From Microcella indica (GTDB lineage Bacteria; Actinomycetota; Actinomycetes; Actinomycetales; Microbacteriaceae): a stretch of DNA of 64,000 nucleotides. Below, one piece after another: positions 8,779 to 18,499 of the stretch; the first letter of the stretch is position 1; every line of letters begins with the position of its first letter. The notes under the pieces were generated by a model, which was not told the origin of the DNA, did no database searches, and saw only the letters and a list, made by a program, of their open reading frames with translations. Both the position numbers and the translations under genes were made by a program. The DNA is taken from the NCBI RefSeq assembly GCF_013414345.1, contig NZ_CP058670.1:744001-808000 (forward strand), written 5' to 3'.

Positions 8779-9495
8779 GTGGCACCGTGGTTTAGACGTT
8801 CCCGCCCGCGCGCTGAGGCTCCTTCCCTCACCCCGCGGGACGCCGCTGTCGCCGCCCTGCGCGTCGATCTGGCCGAGCTCACCCCGCCCGTCGAGCACTT
8901 CCTCGGTCAATGCGCCGCACTGCATATGACGTTCTTCGAGGCGCTCAGCCACGCGACCGCGAACGCGCCGCGCATCGCCGACAAGGACGCGCTGGCGCGC
9001 GTGTGCGACATCTCGCTGCGCCGCTACCTGGCTCTCGTCGCCGAGTTCGAGCGGCACAAGCTCGACCGCACCGACGTCATGGAGCCGCACCTGCTGGGCG
9101 TGGAGGAGTTCGAGCGGCGTACGCAGGGCGCCGACTGGCATGAGCAGGTCGCGAGCGCGCACGTCACGATCGGCTTCCTCACCGACTTCTGGATGCGCCT
9201 CGCCGGCGGTCTGCCGAGCCCCACGCGGGAGGCGGTGCAGGCGGCCTTGAGCGAGGGAGACCTGCAGTCGCCGATGCACCGCATCATCGAGGGTCAGATC
9301 GCCGCGAACCCGCGGTTGTCGTCGCGGCTCGCGCTGTGGTGCCGCCGCCTCGTCGGCGACACGATGCTGCAGGCCCGCTCGGCTCTCGTCTTCCACGGCG
9401 ACCACGCCCGCGAGGAGGCGCAGATCGAGCCGGTCTTCACCGAGCTCATCGCCGCGCACACGCGCCGCATGGACCGCTTGGGGCTCACGGCCTAA
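8779..9495 (+). CDS. Ferritin-like fold protein (MiaE-like family)
   Basis: 238 aa, all-helical, GTG start. From its position beside an RhlE helicase it matches the actinobacterial ferritin-like fold proteins (Rv3210c type), distantly related to the tRNA hydroxylase MiaE. Long amphipathic helices with Glu and His (VEHFLGQCAALH, VAEFERHKLDR, FHGDHAREEAQIEP) are visible, but I cannot confirm a full di-iron ligand set. It is divergent from the helicase and overlaps the next gene by one base. Function unproven in the family. Confidence 0.75.
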   Translation: MAPWFRRSRPRAEAPSLTPRDAAVAALRVDLAELTPPVEHFLGQCAALHMTFFEALSHATANAPRIADKDALARVCDISLRRYLALVAEFERHKLDRTDVMEPHLLGVEEFERRTQGADWHEQVASAHVTIGFLTDFWMRLAGGLPSPTREAVQAALSEGDLQSPMHRIIEGQIAANPRLSSRLALWCRRLVGDTMLQARSALVFHGDHAREEAQIEPVFTELIAAHTRRMDRLGLTA

Positions 9496-9809
9496 TGGCG
9501 TACAACGACGGACCTCGGCCGCAGATGCCGGAGACGGAGCTCGGGCGCCGCTCGGGCATCCTCGCGATCGTCGCGATCGCGGCGGGCGCGATCATCCCGT
9601 TCCTCGCTCCCGTCCTCGTGAACCCGCTCGGCACGGTCGGCGCGATTATCTACGTGACGCTCAACGCCGCCGCGACGATCGCGCTCGTGATCGCCGCCAT
9701 CATGGGCTGGATCGCGATCGCGCGACGCAAGGACCGCTCGATCGTGCTGCTCGTCGTGACGATCATCGCCACAGTGCTCGGCGTGCTGTCGCTGCCCGCC
9801 CTCTTCTAG
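9495..9809 (+). CDS. Small membrane protein of the RhlE-ferritin-like locus
   Basis: 104 aa. ATG at 9495 shares a base with the previous stop (TAATG), so the two are translationally coupled. A 20-residue polar N-terminus is followed by three hydrophobic segments with a short RRKD loop between the second and third. In mycobacteria a conserved membrane protein gene (Rv3209) follows the ferritin-like gene in the same way. Role unknown. Confidence 0.7.
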   Translation: MAYNDGPRPQMPETELGRRSGILAIVAIAAGAIIPFLAPVLVNPLGTVGAIIYVTLNAAATIALVIAAIMGWIAIARRKDRSIVLLVVTIIATVLGVLSLPALF

Positions 9810-9832
9810 CTTTCGCGCGATCGCGAGCGGGA

Positions 9833-9856
9833 GCCGGGGCGCCGCAGCGCCCCGGC
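9833..9856. terminator. Perfect 10-bp stem, 4-nt loop hairpin between convergent genes
   Basis: GCCGGGGCGC (9833-9842) pairs perfectly with GCGCCCCGGC (9847-9856) around CGCA. It sits between the ends of the small membrane-protein gene and the convergent surface-protein gene. The stem is very stable but has no T-run. Probable bidirectional terminator. Confidence 0.65.
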
Positions 9857-9864
9857 GATCACGC

Positions 9865-11025
9865 TCAGACTGCGCGTCGACGCAGAGCGATGACGCCGGC
9901 TCCGGCGAGGAGCAGCAGGCCCGCGAGGGCGGCGAGAGGCAGCGTGTCGCCCGCTCCCGTGTCGGCAAGTTCAGGCTCGGCGGCGGGGTTCCAGTTCAGC
10001 ACGGCACTCGGGTCGGTGATTCCGGCCGCATCGCGGGCGCTGAGCGTGTCGAAGCGGTCGCGCGCATCCCACGACTCTTCGACCGCGGCGAGAGCGGAGG
10101 GCACGAAGAGGGCGGCGGGCTCGAGGAAGGCGGTCTTGCTGAAGCCCTCGTCAGTCACAACATCCTCGGTCGCCCGCAGGCTCTCGTCCGTGCTGGCGGG
10201 GGCGTCGACGGGCACTTGCTCGGGGTCGAAGGCGAAGAAGTTCCAGACGTAGAACTGCACGACCTCGACGGTGTCGCCCGGCGCAATGTCGGGCAAGGGG
10301 TACAGGGTCGCCTGCGTGTCGTTTTCGTCTCCCGCCGCATCAGCGATCCTGGGCGCGACTGCAGCGTCGGTGGTGCCGGCTGCGGTCAGGATGACCGGAA
10401 CCTCGTAGCTGTCCTCGTCGATGATGTCGTAGATGACCCAGAGCAGGTCGCCGTCCACGACGGTGTCGGTGGCGTCAGCAGGGTGGCCGGCGGTGGTCGA
10501 CGCGCCGAGGCGGGTGTCATCGTCCTGGTAGTAGTTGTCGCGGAAGCCCACTTCGGCGCCGCTGATGGTGTCGCCGGTTGTGTTCGTGACGGTGATGCGC
10601 GCCCGCACGGTCGCGCCGTCGCTGAAGAAGCGGAGCTCGTAGGTCGCGTCGAGTGTGCCGTCGCCGGTCAGGAGGGGCTCGAGGGCGCACGTCGCGATCT
10701 CGTCGCCCGTGCTGTCTGTCGCCGTGGAGAGGTCGCCGTCCGCGGCGCACTCCGCGAAGTCGAAGTCGCTCGGCCCCGTGGCGTCGTTGGCCAGGTAGAT
10801 CGGCTGGAGGCCCGCGTCGAACGAGTAGTCGCCGCCGTCCCAGTCGTCGCGCGTCGCTTCGTCGAGTTCCGGCGGCTCACCCGCTTCGAAGTACTCGACG
10901 TTCCAAAGGGTGTCGCCCACCGTGATGTCGCCGCCTGAGAACGGCGCGGCCGTGGCGGGCGTGGCGACGACGAGCGTCGCCACCAGGGCGAGGCCGAGGG
11001 CAGAGAGGGGGAGTCGAGCGCGCAT
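9865..11025 (-). CDS. Acidic secreted surface protein with LPXTG-like (LADTG) C-terminal anchor
   Basis: 386 aa. Signal peptide (about 1-27, ending ATPATA), a highly acidic Asp/Glu/Thr-rich extracellular region, then a C-terminal sorting cassette: LADTG, a Gly/Leu/Ala hydrophobic span and a terminal RRRAV. This is the order expected for sortase attachment, although the motif is a variant of LPXTG. The body resembles DUF11-like or beta-sandwich surface proteins (ARITVTNTTGDTISG) but I cannot name the domain. ATG at 11025. No sortase gene lies in this window. Confidence 0.75.
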   Translation of the reverse strand: MRARLPLSALGLALVATLVVATPATAAPFSGGDITVGDTLWNVEYFEAGEPPELDEATRDDWDGGDYSFDAGLQPIYLANDATGPSDFDFAECAADGDLSTATDSTGDEIATCALEPLLTGDGTLDATYELRFFSDGATVRARITVTNTTGDTISGAEVGFRDNYYQDDDTRLGASTTAGHPADATDTVVDGDLLWVIYDIIDEDSYEVPVILTAAGTTDAAVAPRIADAAGDENDTQATLYPLPDIAPGDTVEVVQFYVWNFFAFDPEQVPVDAPASTDESLRATEDVVTDEGFSKTAFLEPAALFVPSALAAVEESWDARDRFDTLSARDAAGITDPSAVLNWNPAAEPELADTGAGDTLPLAALAGLLLLAGAGVIALRRRAV

Positions 11026-11157
11026 GATGGCTCCGATGAGGAGAAGGGGTGGGGGAAGCAGTTCGCGTAGCTGATTCGACTCTAGTGGTTCAGGGTGCGC
11101 ACAACGAGCACGTCATCGCAGAGATTCTCGAGACGGCAGGCCGGCTCGCAGCATCCG

Positions 11158-11457
11158 TCAGACGGCGGTGGGCTTCATGAGCCGCTCGAGCAGCTCGGCG
11201 TCGGCGTTCTCGCGGCGCTTCGGCAGTGCGAGCGCGACGGCGAGCGAGGCGAGCGGGCCGAGCACGAGCGCGATGACCCAGATCCAGCCGCCGTCGAAGG
11301 TCAGCCCGAGCCACACGCAGATCGCCCACACGGCGGCCGTCGCGGCGGCGCCGACGGCGGGCACGAGGAGGGCGCCGTGCGTCTGCCGTCCGGGGACGAG
11401 GTAGCGCACGCCGAGCGAGATCGACGCGCCGATGACGGTGACGAAGAGCAGCTCCAC
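11158..11457 (-). CDS. Small membrane protein, unknown function
   Basis: 99 aa, GTG start. Three predicted membrane segments (about 3-20, 30-52, 58-78) and a basic cytoplasmic tail (PKRRENADAELLERLMKP). It begins 9 bp after the DUF3107 gene on the same strand, so the two form a likely operon. Not recognised as a named family. Confidence 0.6.
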   Translation of the reverse strand: MELLFVTVIGASISLGVRYLVPGRQTHGALLVPAVGAAATAAVWAICVWLGLTFDGGWIWVIALVLGPLASLAVALALPKRRENADAELLERLMKPTAV

Positions 11458-11466
11458 GGTGCGCTC

Positions 11467-11691
11467 CTAGCCGACGAAGCCGACGCGGCGGGCGGAGTCT
11501 GAGCCGATCTCGACGTAGCCGATCGCGCTCGTCGGCACGAGGTAGTGCTTGCCCTTGTCGTCGGTCAACTCGAGGAGGGGCGCGCCCTTCTCGATCGCCG
11601 CGGTCACGGCCTTCTGGATGTCGGCGGCGGGCTGCGACGACTCGAACGAGAGCTCGCGGGGGCTGTTGAGAATTCCGATGCGAATGTCCAC
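11467..11691 (-). CDS. DUF3107 family protein (TB9.4-like)
   Basis: 74 aa, GTG start, full length for the family. MDIRIGILNSPRELSFES, the ELTDDKGKHYLVPTSAIGYVEIG core and the C-terminal RRVGFVG match the DUF3107 proteins that lie near rhlE and adnAB in actinobacteria. Molecular role unknown. It is divergent from adnA with about 100 bp between starts. Confidence 0.85.
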   Translation of the reverse strand: MDIRIGILNSPRELSFESSQPAADIQKAVTAAIEKGAPLLELTDDKGKHYLVPTSAIGYVEIGSDSARRVGFVG

Positions 11692-11795
11692 GTCCGTCAG
11701 CGTACCTTTTCGCTCTGCCGGCGGCGGCCGCGTTCACTGTGGGCGCAGTGCAGACCGCGCCCGACGGTGTCCGACCCCGCCAGTAGCGTGGAGCC

Positions 11796-14700
11796 ATGAC
11801 CGCCCTCGATGCCGCGCCTCCCGCGCAGCTCGCGCATCCGGTCTCGCTGGACGCCTCGCAGGAGGCGGTACTGGATGCCCGGCGCGGGCCCGGCGCTGTC
11901 GTGCTCGGGGCGCCCGGCACGGGCAAGACGGCGACCGTCGTGGAGCTCGTCTCCCGCGCGATCGAGGTCGACGGCCTCGACCCGCAGCGCGTGCTCGTGC
12001 TGACGCCGTCACGGCGCAGCGCGACGGCGCTGCGCGACCGCCTCGCCCTGCGCCTCGCGGGCCCCGCCTCGGTGCTGCCCGGCCCGCTCGCGCGCTCGAT
12101 CGCCTCGTACGCGTTCGGCGTCGTGCAGGCGGATGCTCGACTCACGGGCACAGCAGAGCCGCGGCTGCTCAGCGGTGCCGATCAAGACTCCGACATCGCC
12201 GAGCTGCTCGACCGCAGCGCGCTCGAGGCCGTGCTGGGCGAGGTCGCGTCGCCCGGGCCCGCGTGGCCCGAGCACCTGGGGCCGGAGGTGCGGCAGCTCA
12301 CGGCCTTCCGCACCGAGCTGCGCGACGTGCTCGCCCGGCTGTCGGAGCACGGCTGGAGCACCGACGACCTGCGGGCGGCGGCGGCACGGCTCGATCGGCC
12401 GGAGTGGGCCGCGGTCGCCGACTTCGCCGATGAGTACCGCGACAGCCTCGGCGGGGCGCGACTCGGGCAGCAGGACCCGGCGGAGCTCGTGCGGGCCGCG
12501 GTCGGTCTGCTCGCCGACCCGCACCCGGCGGCGCCCGAAACGCCGTCGCTCGTCATCCTCGACGACGCCCACGACGCGACCCCGAGCGGCTTCGACCTGC
12601 TCGCGGCGCTCGCCGCTCGCGGTGCGACCGTCATCGCGCTCGGCGATCCGGACGTCGCGACCAACACCTTCCGCGGGGCCGAGCCGGAATCCCTCACGCG
12701 ACTCGCGGGCCTTCCCACCCTCGTGCTGGAGACGGCGCACCGGCAGAGCCCCACGCTGCGCGCCCTCACGTCGCAGCTCACGAGCCGTATCGGTGCGGCG
12801 GCGGCCGGTGCGCAGCGTCGCGCACGGCCGGGGCACAGCGTCGGGCCCAGCGGTGACGAGCACAGCGGTGACGAGCACAGCGGCGCGGAGGCCGAGGCGC
12901 CCGAGCTCGGCGGCCCCCTGCTCGCACTCATGGCCTCGAGCCCCGCGCGCGAGCGCACCCTCATCGCCGATGTGCTGCGCGAGCGCCACCTCATCGACGG
13001 GGTGCCGTGGTCGCGCATGGCCGTCATCGTGCGCAGCGGGGCTCTCGTGCCACCGCTCGTGCGCGCGCTCGCCCTGGCCGAGGTGCCCGTGCGCAGCATC
13101 GCTCCCGGGCGACCGCTGCGCGAGCATCCCGCCGCCCGCGCCCTCATCCGCCACGTCGACCTCGGCGTGGGGCGTGCGCCGCTCACGGCGGAGGCCGCGA
13201 CCGAGCTGCTGCTCGGGCCGCTCGGCGGCCTCGACCGCGTCGACCTGCGCCGACTGCGGCGTGCGTTGCGCGCCGAGGAGCTCGCCGGTGACGGCGCGCG
13301 CACGGCCGACGAGCTGCTCGTCGACGCGCTCTCGGCGCCCGATCGGCTCGCGACCATCGATCACCGGGTCGCACGCCGCGCCGCCAGACTCGCTCGTACG
13401 CTCGCCCGCATCGCCGAGCGGCATGCGGAGGGCGCGACCGTCGACGAGCTGCTGTGGATCGCGTGGGACGACGCACGCGTCGTCGAGCGCTGGCAGCGTG
13501 ACGCCGTCGCGGGCGGCACGACCGGGGGCGAGGCCGATCGTGCGCTCGACGCCGTCGTCGCCGTCTTCACGACGGCGACCGTCATCGTCGACACGGTGCC
13601 AGAGGCGACCGTCGAGACGTTCCTCACCGGCGTGCTCGACAGCGACGTCGCCGACGACATCCTCGCACCCGCCCGCACGACCGAGGCGGTACTCGTCACG
13701 TCCCCCTCCGCGGCGGCCGGCCTCGAGGTCGACGTCGTCGTCGTCGCGAACGTGCTCGACGGGGTATGGCCCGATCTGCGCCTGCGCGGCAGCCTCCTGC
13801 ACGCGCCCCTGCTCAGCCGCGTCGCGCGCGGCCTGCCCACGGGCGACCTCGACGAGCGGCGTCTCGTGCTCGAGGACGAGCTGCGCATGTTCTCCCTCGC
13901 GATCTCCCGCGCTCGCCGCCAGGTGGTCGTCACCGCGAGCGCGGGAGAGGACGAGCAGCCGAGCGCCCTGCACGAGATCGTGGCCGAACGCGAGCGTGCA
14001 CTGAGGGAGGGCGACACCGGCAGGTCCGGCACGGCCGGTGCGGCGCCCTCGCGCCGCGAGGGGGCACAGTACGCGGCGCCGCCGCGCCGCGTCATCCGCG
14101 CCCGCTCGTTGCGCCGCACCGTCGGCCAGTTGCGCCGTGTGCTCACCGACCCCCGCGAGAGCCACGACCGGCGGGCGGAGGCCGCGACGGCGCTCGCGCG
14201 CCTCGCCGCCGAGCGCGTGCCCGGCGCCGACCCGGACGAGTGGTGGGGCCTGCTCGATGTCTCCACCGAGGCGCCGCTGTTCGTCGAGGAGGAGACCGTC
14301 GGGCTGTCGCCGAGCAAGATCGAGAGCATCGAGCGCTCGCCCCTCGACTGGTTCCTCGACACGATCGCGCCGGGCGAGAGCACCCCCGCGATGGGCATCG
14401 GCACGATCGTGCACTGGGCTCTCGAATCACTCAGCGCCGACGTTCTCGACCCCGCTGCCCCGCCCGCAGTGGGCGTCGAGGAGGTGTGGGCGGCGATCGA
14501 GGCGCGGTGGAGCGAGCTGAGCTTCGAATCGCCGTGGCTCGCCGAGCAGCAGCGCCGCCTCGCGCGCCGCTACGCCGTCGGTCTCGCCGATTACCTGCGG
14601 GATGCCGCTGGCGACGGCCGCGCGGCCGTCGCCGCCGAGCAGCGCTTCACCGTGCAGGTCGACCGCGTGCAGGTGCGCGGCATCGTCGACCGCATGGAGG

Positions 14701-15137
14701 TCGGCGCCGACGGCGCGCTGCGCATCATCGACCTCAAGACGGGCCGGCCCGAGACGAACGCCGCCAAGGTCGCCGCGAACGCTCAGCTGGGTGCGTACCA
14801 GCTCGCCTTCGCGGACGGCGCCTTCGACGACGCGCTCGAGGAGGCGCTACGGCCCCTGCGCGACCGCGGGGCGCTCGACCCCGCGGCACCCGTGACCGCG
14901 GGCGGAGCCGTGCTGCTCTACGTGCGCGAGGGCAAGGGCGACCAGTCCTACCGCGAAGCCGTGCAGGCCGTGCTCGACGACGAGGCGCTCGAGGCGTTCC
15001 GCGAGCGGTTGCGCCTCGCCCTTGCGGCCATCACCGTCGATCAGCTCGCGGGGCCCCGCACGGTCGGGCGCTACGACTACGGGTCTCTCGCGCACCGCGT
15101 GCACCGCGTGCCGCCCGTCACGGGGGACGACTCGTGA
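11796..15137 (+). CDS. adnA: AdnA-type UvrD-like helicase/nuclease subunit
   Basis: 1113 aa. N-terminal SF1 motor: VLGAPGTGKT Walker A at 36-45 and a degenerate Walker B LVILDDAHD where UvrD proteins have DEYQD. C-terminal PD-(D/E)XK nuclease: GIVDRMEV, RIIDLKTG (Asp979, Lys981) and QLGAYQ. In mycobacteria AdnA pairs with AdnB as a dimeric motor-nuclease that resects double-strand breaks. The stop overlaps the next start by 4 bases (GTGA), supporting stoichiometric co-expression. The altered Walker B suggests this subunit is the weaker motor, which agrees with the known division of labour in AdnAB. Confidence 0.88.
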   Translation: MTALDAAPPAQLAHPVSLDASQEAVLDARRGPGAVVLGAPGTGKTATVVELVSRAIEVDGLDPQRVLVLTPSRRSATALRDRLALRLAGPASVLPGPLARSIASYAFGVVQADARLTGTAEPRLLSGADQDSDIAELLDRSALEAVLGEVASPGPAWPEHLGPEVRQLTAFRTELRDVLARLSEHGWSTDDLRAAAARLDRPEWAAVADFADEYRDSLGGARLGQQDPAELVRAAVGLLADPHPAAPETPSLVILDDAHDATPSGFDLLAALAARGATVIALGDPDVATNTFRGAEPESLTRLAGLPTLVLETAHRQSPTLRALTSQLTSRIGAAAAGAQRRARPGHSVGPSGDEHSGDEHSGAEAEAPELGGPLLALMASSPARERTLIADVLRERHLIDGVPWSRMAVIVRSGALVPPLVRALALAEVPVRSIAPGRPLREHPAARALIRHVDLGVGRAPLTAEAATELLLGPLGGLDRVDLRRLRRALRAEELAGDGARTADELLVDALSAPDRLATIDHRVARRAARLARTLARIAERHAEGATVDELLWIAWDDARVVERWQRDAVAGGTTGGEADRALDAVVAVFTTATVIVDTVPEATVETFLTGVLDSDVADDILAPARTTEAVLVTSPSAAAGLEVDVVVVANVLDGVWPDLRLRGSLLHAPLLSRVARGLPTGDLDERRLVLEDELRMFSLAISRARRQVVVTASAGEDEQPSALHEIVAERERALREGDTGRSGTAGAAPSRREGAQYAAPPRRVIRARSLRRTVGQLRRVLTDPRESHDRRAEAATALARLAAERVPGADPDEWWGLLDVSTEAPLFVEEETVGLSPSKIESIERSPLDWFLDTIAPGESTPAMGIGTIVHWALESLSADVLDPAAPPAVGVEEVWAAIEARWSELSFESPWLAEQQRRLARRYAVGLADYLRDAAGDGRAAVAAEQRFTVQVDRVQVRGIVDRMEVGADGALRIIDLKTGRPETNAAKVAANAQLGAYQLAFADGAFDDALEEALRPLRDRGALDPAAPVTAGGAVLLYVREGKGDQSYREAVQAVLDDEALEAFRERLRLALAAITVDQLAGPRTVGRYDYGSLAHRVHRVPPVTGDDS

Positions 15138-18100
15138 GCGGCGCGCGCGCCACGATCAGCGGTGGTTCCCTCAGTGCAGATGCGATCGCCGATGCGCTCG
15201 GCATCTACCGGCCCACCGACGAGCAGCGCGCCGTCATCGAGGCACCGCTCGGCCCGGCTCTCGTCGTCGCGGGGGCCGGCTCGGGCAAGACCGAGACGAT
15301 GGCCGCGCGGGTGCTGTGGCTCGTCGCCAATGGGCACGTCGCACCCGAGGGCGTACTGGGGCTCACCTTCACCCGCAAGGCGGCGGGGGAGCTCGCCGCG
15401 CGCATCCGCTCCCGCCTCATCGCCCTCGGCGCGAGCGGTCTGCTGCCGCCCGGCCCCGACGGCGGCCCCCTCGTGGATGCCTTCACGCAGCCGACCGTGT
15501 CGACCTACAACTCCTTCGCCTCGAGCCTGTACCGCGACCACGCGGTGCTCATCGGCCGCGACCCCGACGGCGTCGTGCTCGGCGAGGCGGGCGCGTGGCA
15601 GCTCGCACGCGACATCGTCGCCTCCGCGACGGATGCCCGGCTCGCCGACCTCGACCTCTCCGTCGACTCCGCGACCGAGGCCGTGCTGCGCCTCGCCCAC
15701 GGCCTCGCTGAGCACCACGCGACCGTCGACGACCTGCGGGCCCTCATCGTCGAGCTCGTGCGCATGCGCGACCTGCCGAGCCCCGACCGGCACGCGCGCG
15801 CCGACGTCGACCGACTCGCGACGACCCTCGAGGCGACCCTGCCGCTCAGCGACCTCGTCGAGCGTTTCGAGCTGGCCAAGCAGCGCGAGGGATACGTGGC
15901 GTTCTCCGACCAGGTGACGCTCGCCCTGCAGATCGTGCGCGCTCACACCGAGGTCGCGGCGGGCATCCGCGCGCGGTACCGCGTCGTCCTGCTCGACGAG
16001 TACCAGGACACCAACGTCGCGCAGACCTGGCTGCTCGCCGAGCTGTTCGGGGGCACCCCGGTCATGGCCGTGGGCGACCCTCACCAGTCGATCTACGGCT
16101 GGCGCGGCGCGAGCGCGGCGGGGCTCGACGACTTCGCGACGCGGTTCCGCGGTGCTGCCGCTGAAAGTGGTGCGGGGGAGCCGGTCGCTCGCTACTCATT
16201 GAGCGTGAGCTGGCGCAACGGCGAGCGCATCCTCGACGTCGCCAACGCGCTCGTGGAGCCCCTCACGACGTCGGGCAGCGTCGCCGTCGCGCGACTCGAG
16301 AGCGGTCCGAGCGCGAGCGCGCACGCCGTCGAGACAGTCTTCGAGGAGCAGCTGCACGAGGAGGCCGCCGCCGTCGCGGCATGGCTCGCCCAGCGTCTGG
16401 GAGAGCCCGTCGCGGGAGCCGCGTCTGGCGCGACCGACGATCACGGCCGGCCGCTGCGACCCAGTGCCGCGCTCGTCATGCGCAACCGCACGACCCAGCC
16501 CGTCTTTCTCGCCGCCCTGCGGGAGGCGGGGGTGCCGTTCCACGTACTCGGCATCGGCGGTCTGCTCGAGGAGCCCGAGATCAGCGACCTCGTGTGCGCC
16601 CTCGCCGTGCTGCACGACCCGAGCGCGGGCACCGAGCTCGTGCGCCTGCTCGCGGGCCCGCGCTGGCGCATCGGCGTCGCCGACCTGCACGCGCTCTCCC
16701 GTGTCGCGAGCTGGCTGCGCGACCGCGACCTCGCCCAGCGCCCCCTCGCCCCCGAGGTCATCGAGGCGCTGCGGGCCTCCGTCGCCGCGGGCGACGGCGT
16801 CTCGCTCGTCGACGCACTCGACTTCGTCGCCACCGCGCGCGAGGACCACGGGCAGCTGCGCCGCTTCAGCGCAGCCGGCCTCGCCCGGCTGCGCGAGGCC
16901 GGCCGGGTGCTCGCCACCCTGCGCGGGCGCAGCTCGCTCGCGCTGCCGGACCTCGTCGTCGCGGTCGAGCACGAGCTGCAGCTCGACATCGAGGTCGCCG
17001 CGAACCCGTACCGCGTGCTCGGGGACGCTCCCCGCACTGCCTTCCTCGACGCCCTCGACAGCTACCTCAGCCTTGCCGACCACGCGACGCTCGGGGGCTT
17101 CCTCTCCTGGCTGCGGGAGGCCGAGTGGCGTGACAACCTCTCGCCGCGCTCCGAAGACCCCGAGCCCGGCACCGTGCAGGTACTCACCATCCACGGCGCG
17201 AAAGGGCTCGAGTGGGATCACGTCGCCGTGCCGCGCTGCGTCGACGGCGAGCTTCCCGCGCGCCCGCGCGACGGCACAAAGGGCTGGCTGAGCCTCGGCG
17301 TGCTTCCCTACGAGCTGCGGGGCGACGCCGCCGAGCTGCCGCAGCTCGCTTGGCGCGGCGCCGCCGACCGCAAAGAGCTGCTCGACGCGGTGAAGGACTT
17401 CCAGTCGGAGGTCGCCGCCCACCACGAGCGGGAGGAGCGACGGCTCGCCTACGTCGCCGTCACGCGCGCGCGGCACCGCCTGCTGCTGAGCGGATCGTGG
17501 TGGGCGAGCCAAACCCAGCCGCGCGGGCCGAGCAGCTTCTTCCGTCCCCTCGCCGAGCGGAGCATCCTGCCCCCGTGGCCCGAGCAGAGCGAGCATGAGG
17601 AGAACCCCCGCCCGCCGGACGACGACACCGCCGCGTGGTGGCCAGGCGACCCGCTCGGTCGGCGACGCGGCGAGCTCGAGGCGGCCGCGCAGCGCGTGCG
17701 CGCCGTCGACGCGAGCCGGTACGAGGATGCCCGCGCTCGACCCGGCACCGACCCCTACGGCTGGCACGCCGACGTCGACCTGCTGCTCGCCGAGCGCGAC
17801 GAGCGCCGCCGCCGCGCCGACCTCGTGCCCGTGCCCCTGCGCGTGCCCGCCTCGGCGTTCAAGGACTTCGTCGGCGACCCCGCCGGCTCGGCCGAGCGGC
17901 TGCGCCGCCCCGTACCGCAACGCCCCTACCGTCAGACGCGGCTCGGCACGGTCTTCCACCGCTGGGTCGAGCAGCGCTACGGCCTCGCCGCGCTGCCCGA
18001 CACCGTCGACGGCCTGGCCCTGCCCTTCGGGGGAGAGAGCGACGACGGGCCGGGGGAGGACGTCGACGAGGCCGCGCTCGCCGCACTGCAGCGCACCTTC

Positions 18101-18469
18101 GAGAGCTCGCCGTGGGCCACCCGCCAACCGCTCGACGTGGAGCGCGAGCTGCACGTGCCCTTCGCGGGGCGCATCCTCGTCTGCAAGATCGACGCCGTCT
18201 ACGCGACGACGCTGCCCGACGGGCGCGAGGGCGTCGAGATCGTCGACTGGAAGACCGGGCGCGCTCCCCGCGACGACGACGACCGCCGCGCGAAGGAGCT
18301 GCAGCTGGCCCTCTACCGGCTCGCCTACGCCCGCTGGAGCGGGCGACCTCTCGACGACGTCAGTGCCGCGTTCTACTTCGTCGCCGACGACGCCGTGCTG
18401 CGGCCGGAGACACTGCCAGACGAGGTCGAGCTCGCCGCTCTGTGGGCCGCCGCGCTCACCCCGCCGTGA
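15134..18469 (+). CDS. adnB: AdnB-type UvrD-like helicase/nuclease subunit
   Basis: 1111 aa from the GTG at 15134, inside the adnA stop. Intact SF1 motor: VVAGAGSGKT (44-53), TFTRKAAGELAARI, LLDEYQDTN, VGDPHQSIYGWRGA, IHGAKGLEWDHV and LAYVAVTRARHRL. C-terminal RecB-type nuclease: CKIDAV, EIVDWKTG (Asp1038, Lys1040) and LQLALYRLAYA. Known AdnB is the lead translocating motor of the AdnAB end-resection complex. Both nuclease sites of the pair are intact here. A very long upstream extension of this frame is only a shadow in adnA. Confidence 0.9.
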   Translation: MSGARATISGGSLSADAIADALGIYRPTDEQRAVIEAPLGPALVVAGAGSGKTETMAARVLWLVANGHVAPEGVLGLTFTRKAAGELAARIRSRLIALGASGLLPPGPDGGPLVDAFTQPTVSTYNSFASSLYRDHAVLIGRDPDGVVLGEAGAWQLARDIVASATDARLADLDLSVDSATEAVLRLAHGLAEHHATVDDLRALIVELVRMRDLPSPDRHARADVDRLATTLEATLPLSDLVERFELAKQREGYVAFSDQVTLALQIVRAHTEVAAGIRARYRVVLLDEYQDTNVAQTWLLAELFGGTPVMAVGDPHQSIYGWRGASAAGLDDFATRFRGAAAESGAGEPVARYSLSVSWRNGERILDVANALVEPLTTSGSVAVARLESGPSASAHAVETVFEEQLHEEAAAVAAWLAQRLGEPVAGAASGATDDHGRPLRPSAALVMRNRTTQPVFLAALREAGVPFHVLGIGGLLEEPEISDLVCALAVLHDPSAGTELVRLLAGPRWRIGVADLHALSRVASWLRDRDLAQRPLAPEVIEALRASVAAGDGVSLVDALDFVATAREDHGQLRRFSAAGLARLREAGRVLATLRGRSSLALPDLVVAVEHELQLDIEVAANPYRVLGDAPRTAFLDALDSYLSLADHATLGGFLSWLREAEWRDNLSPRSEDPEPGTVQVLTIHGAKGLEWDHVAVPRCVDGELPARPRDGTKGWLSLGVLPYELRGDAAELPQLAWRGAADRKELLDAVKDFQSEVAAHHEREERRLAYVAVTRARHRLLLSGSWWASQTQPRGPSSFFRPLAERSILPPWPEQSEHEENPRPPDDDTAAWWPGDPLGRRRGELEAAAQRVRAVDASRYEDARARPGTDPYGWHADVDLLLAERDERRRRADLVPVPLRVPASAFKDFVGDPAGSAERLRRPVPQRPYRQTRLGTVFHRWVEQRYGLAALPDTVDGLALPFGGESDDGPGEDVDEAALAALQRTFESSPWATRQPLDVERELHVPFAGRILVCKIDAVYATTLPDGREGVEIVDWKTGRAPRDDDDRRAKELQLALYRLAYARWSGRPLDDVSAAFYFVADDAVLRPETLPDEVELAALWAAALTPP

Positions 18470-18499
18470 GGCGAATGGCTGAGTCTGCCGCTGCTCGGT

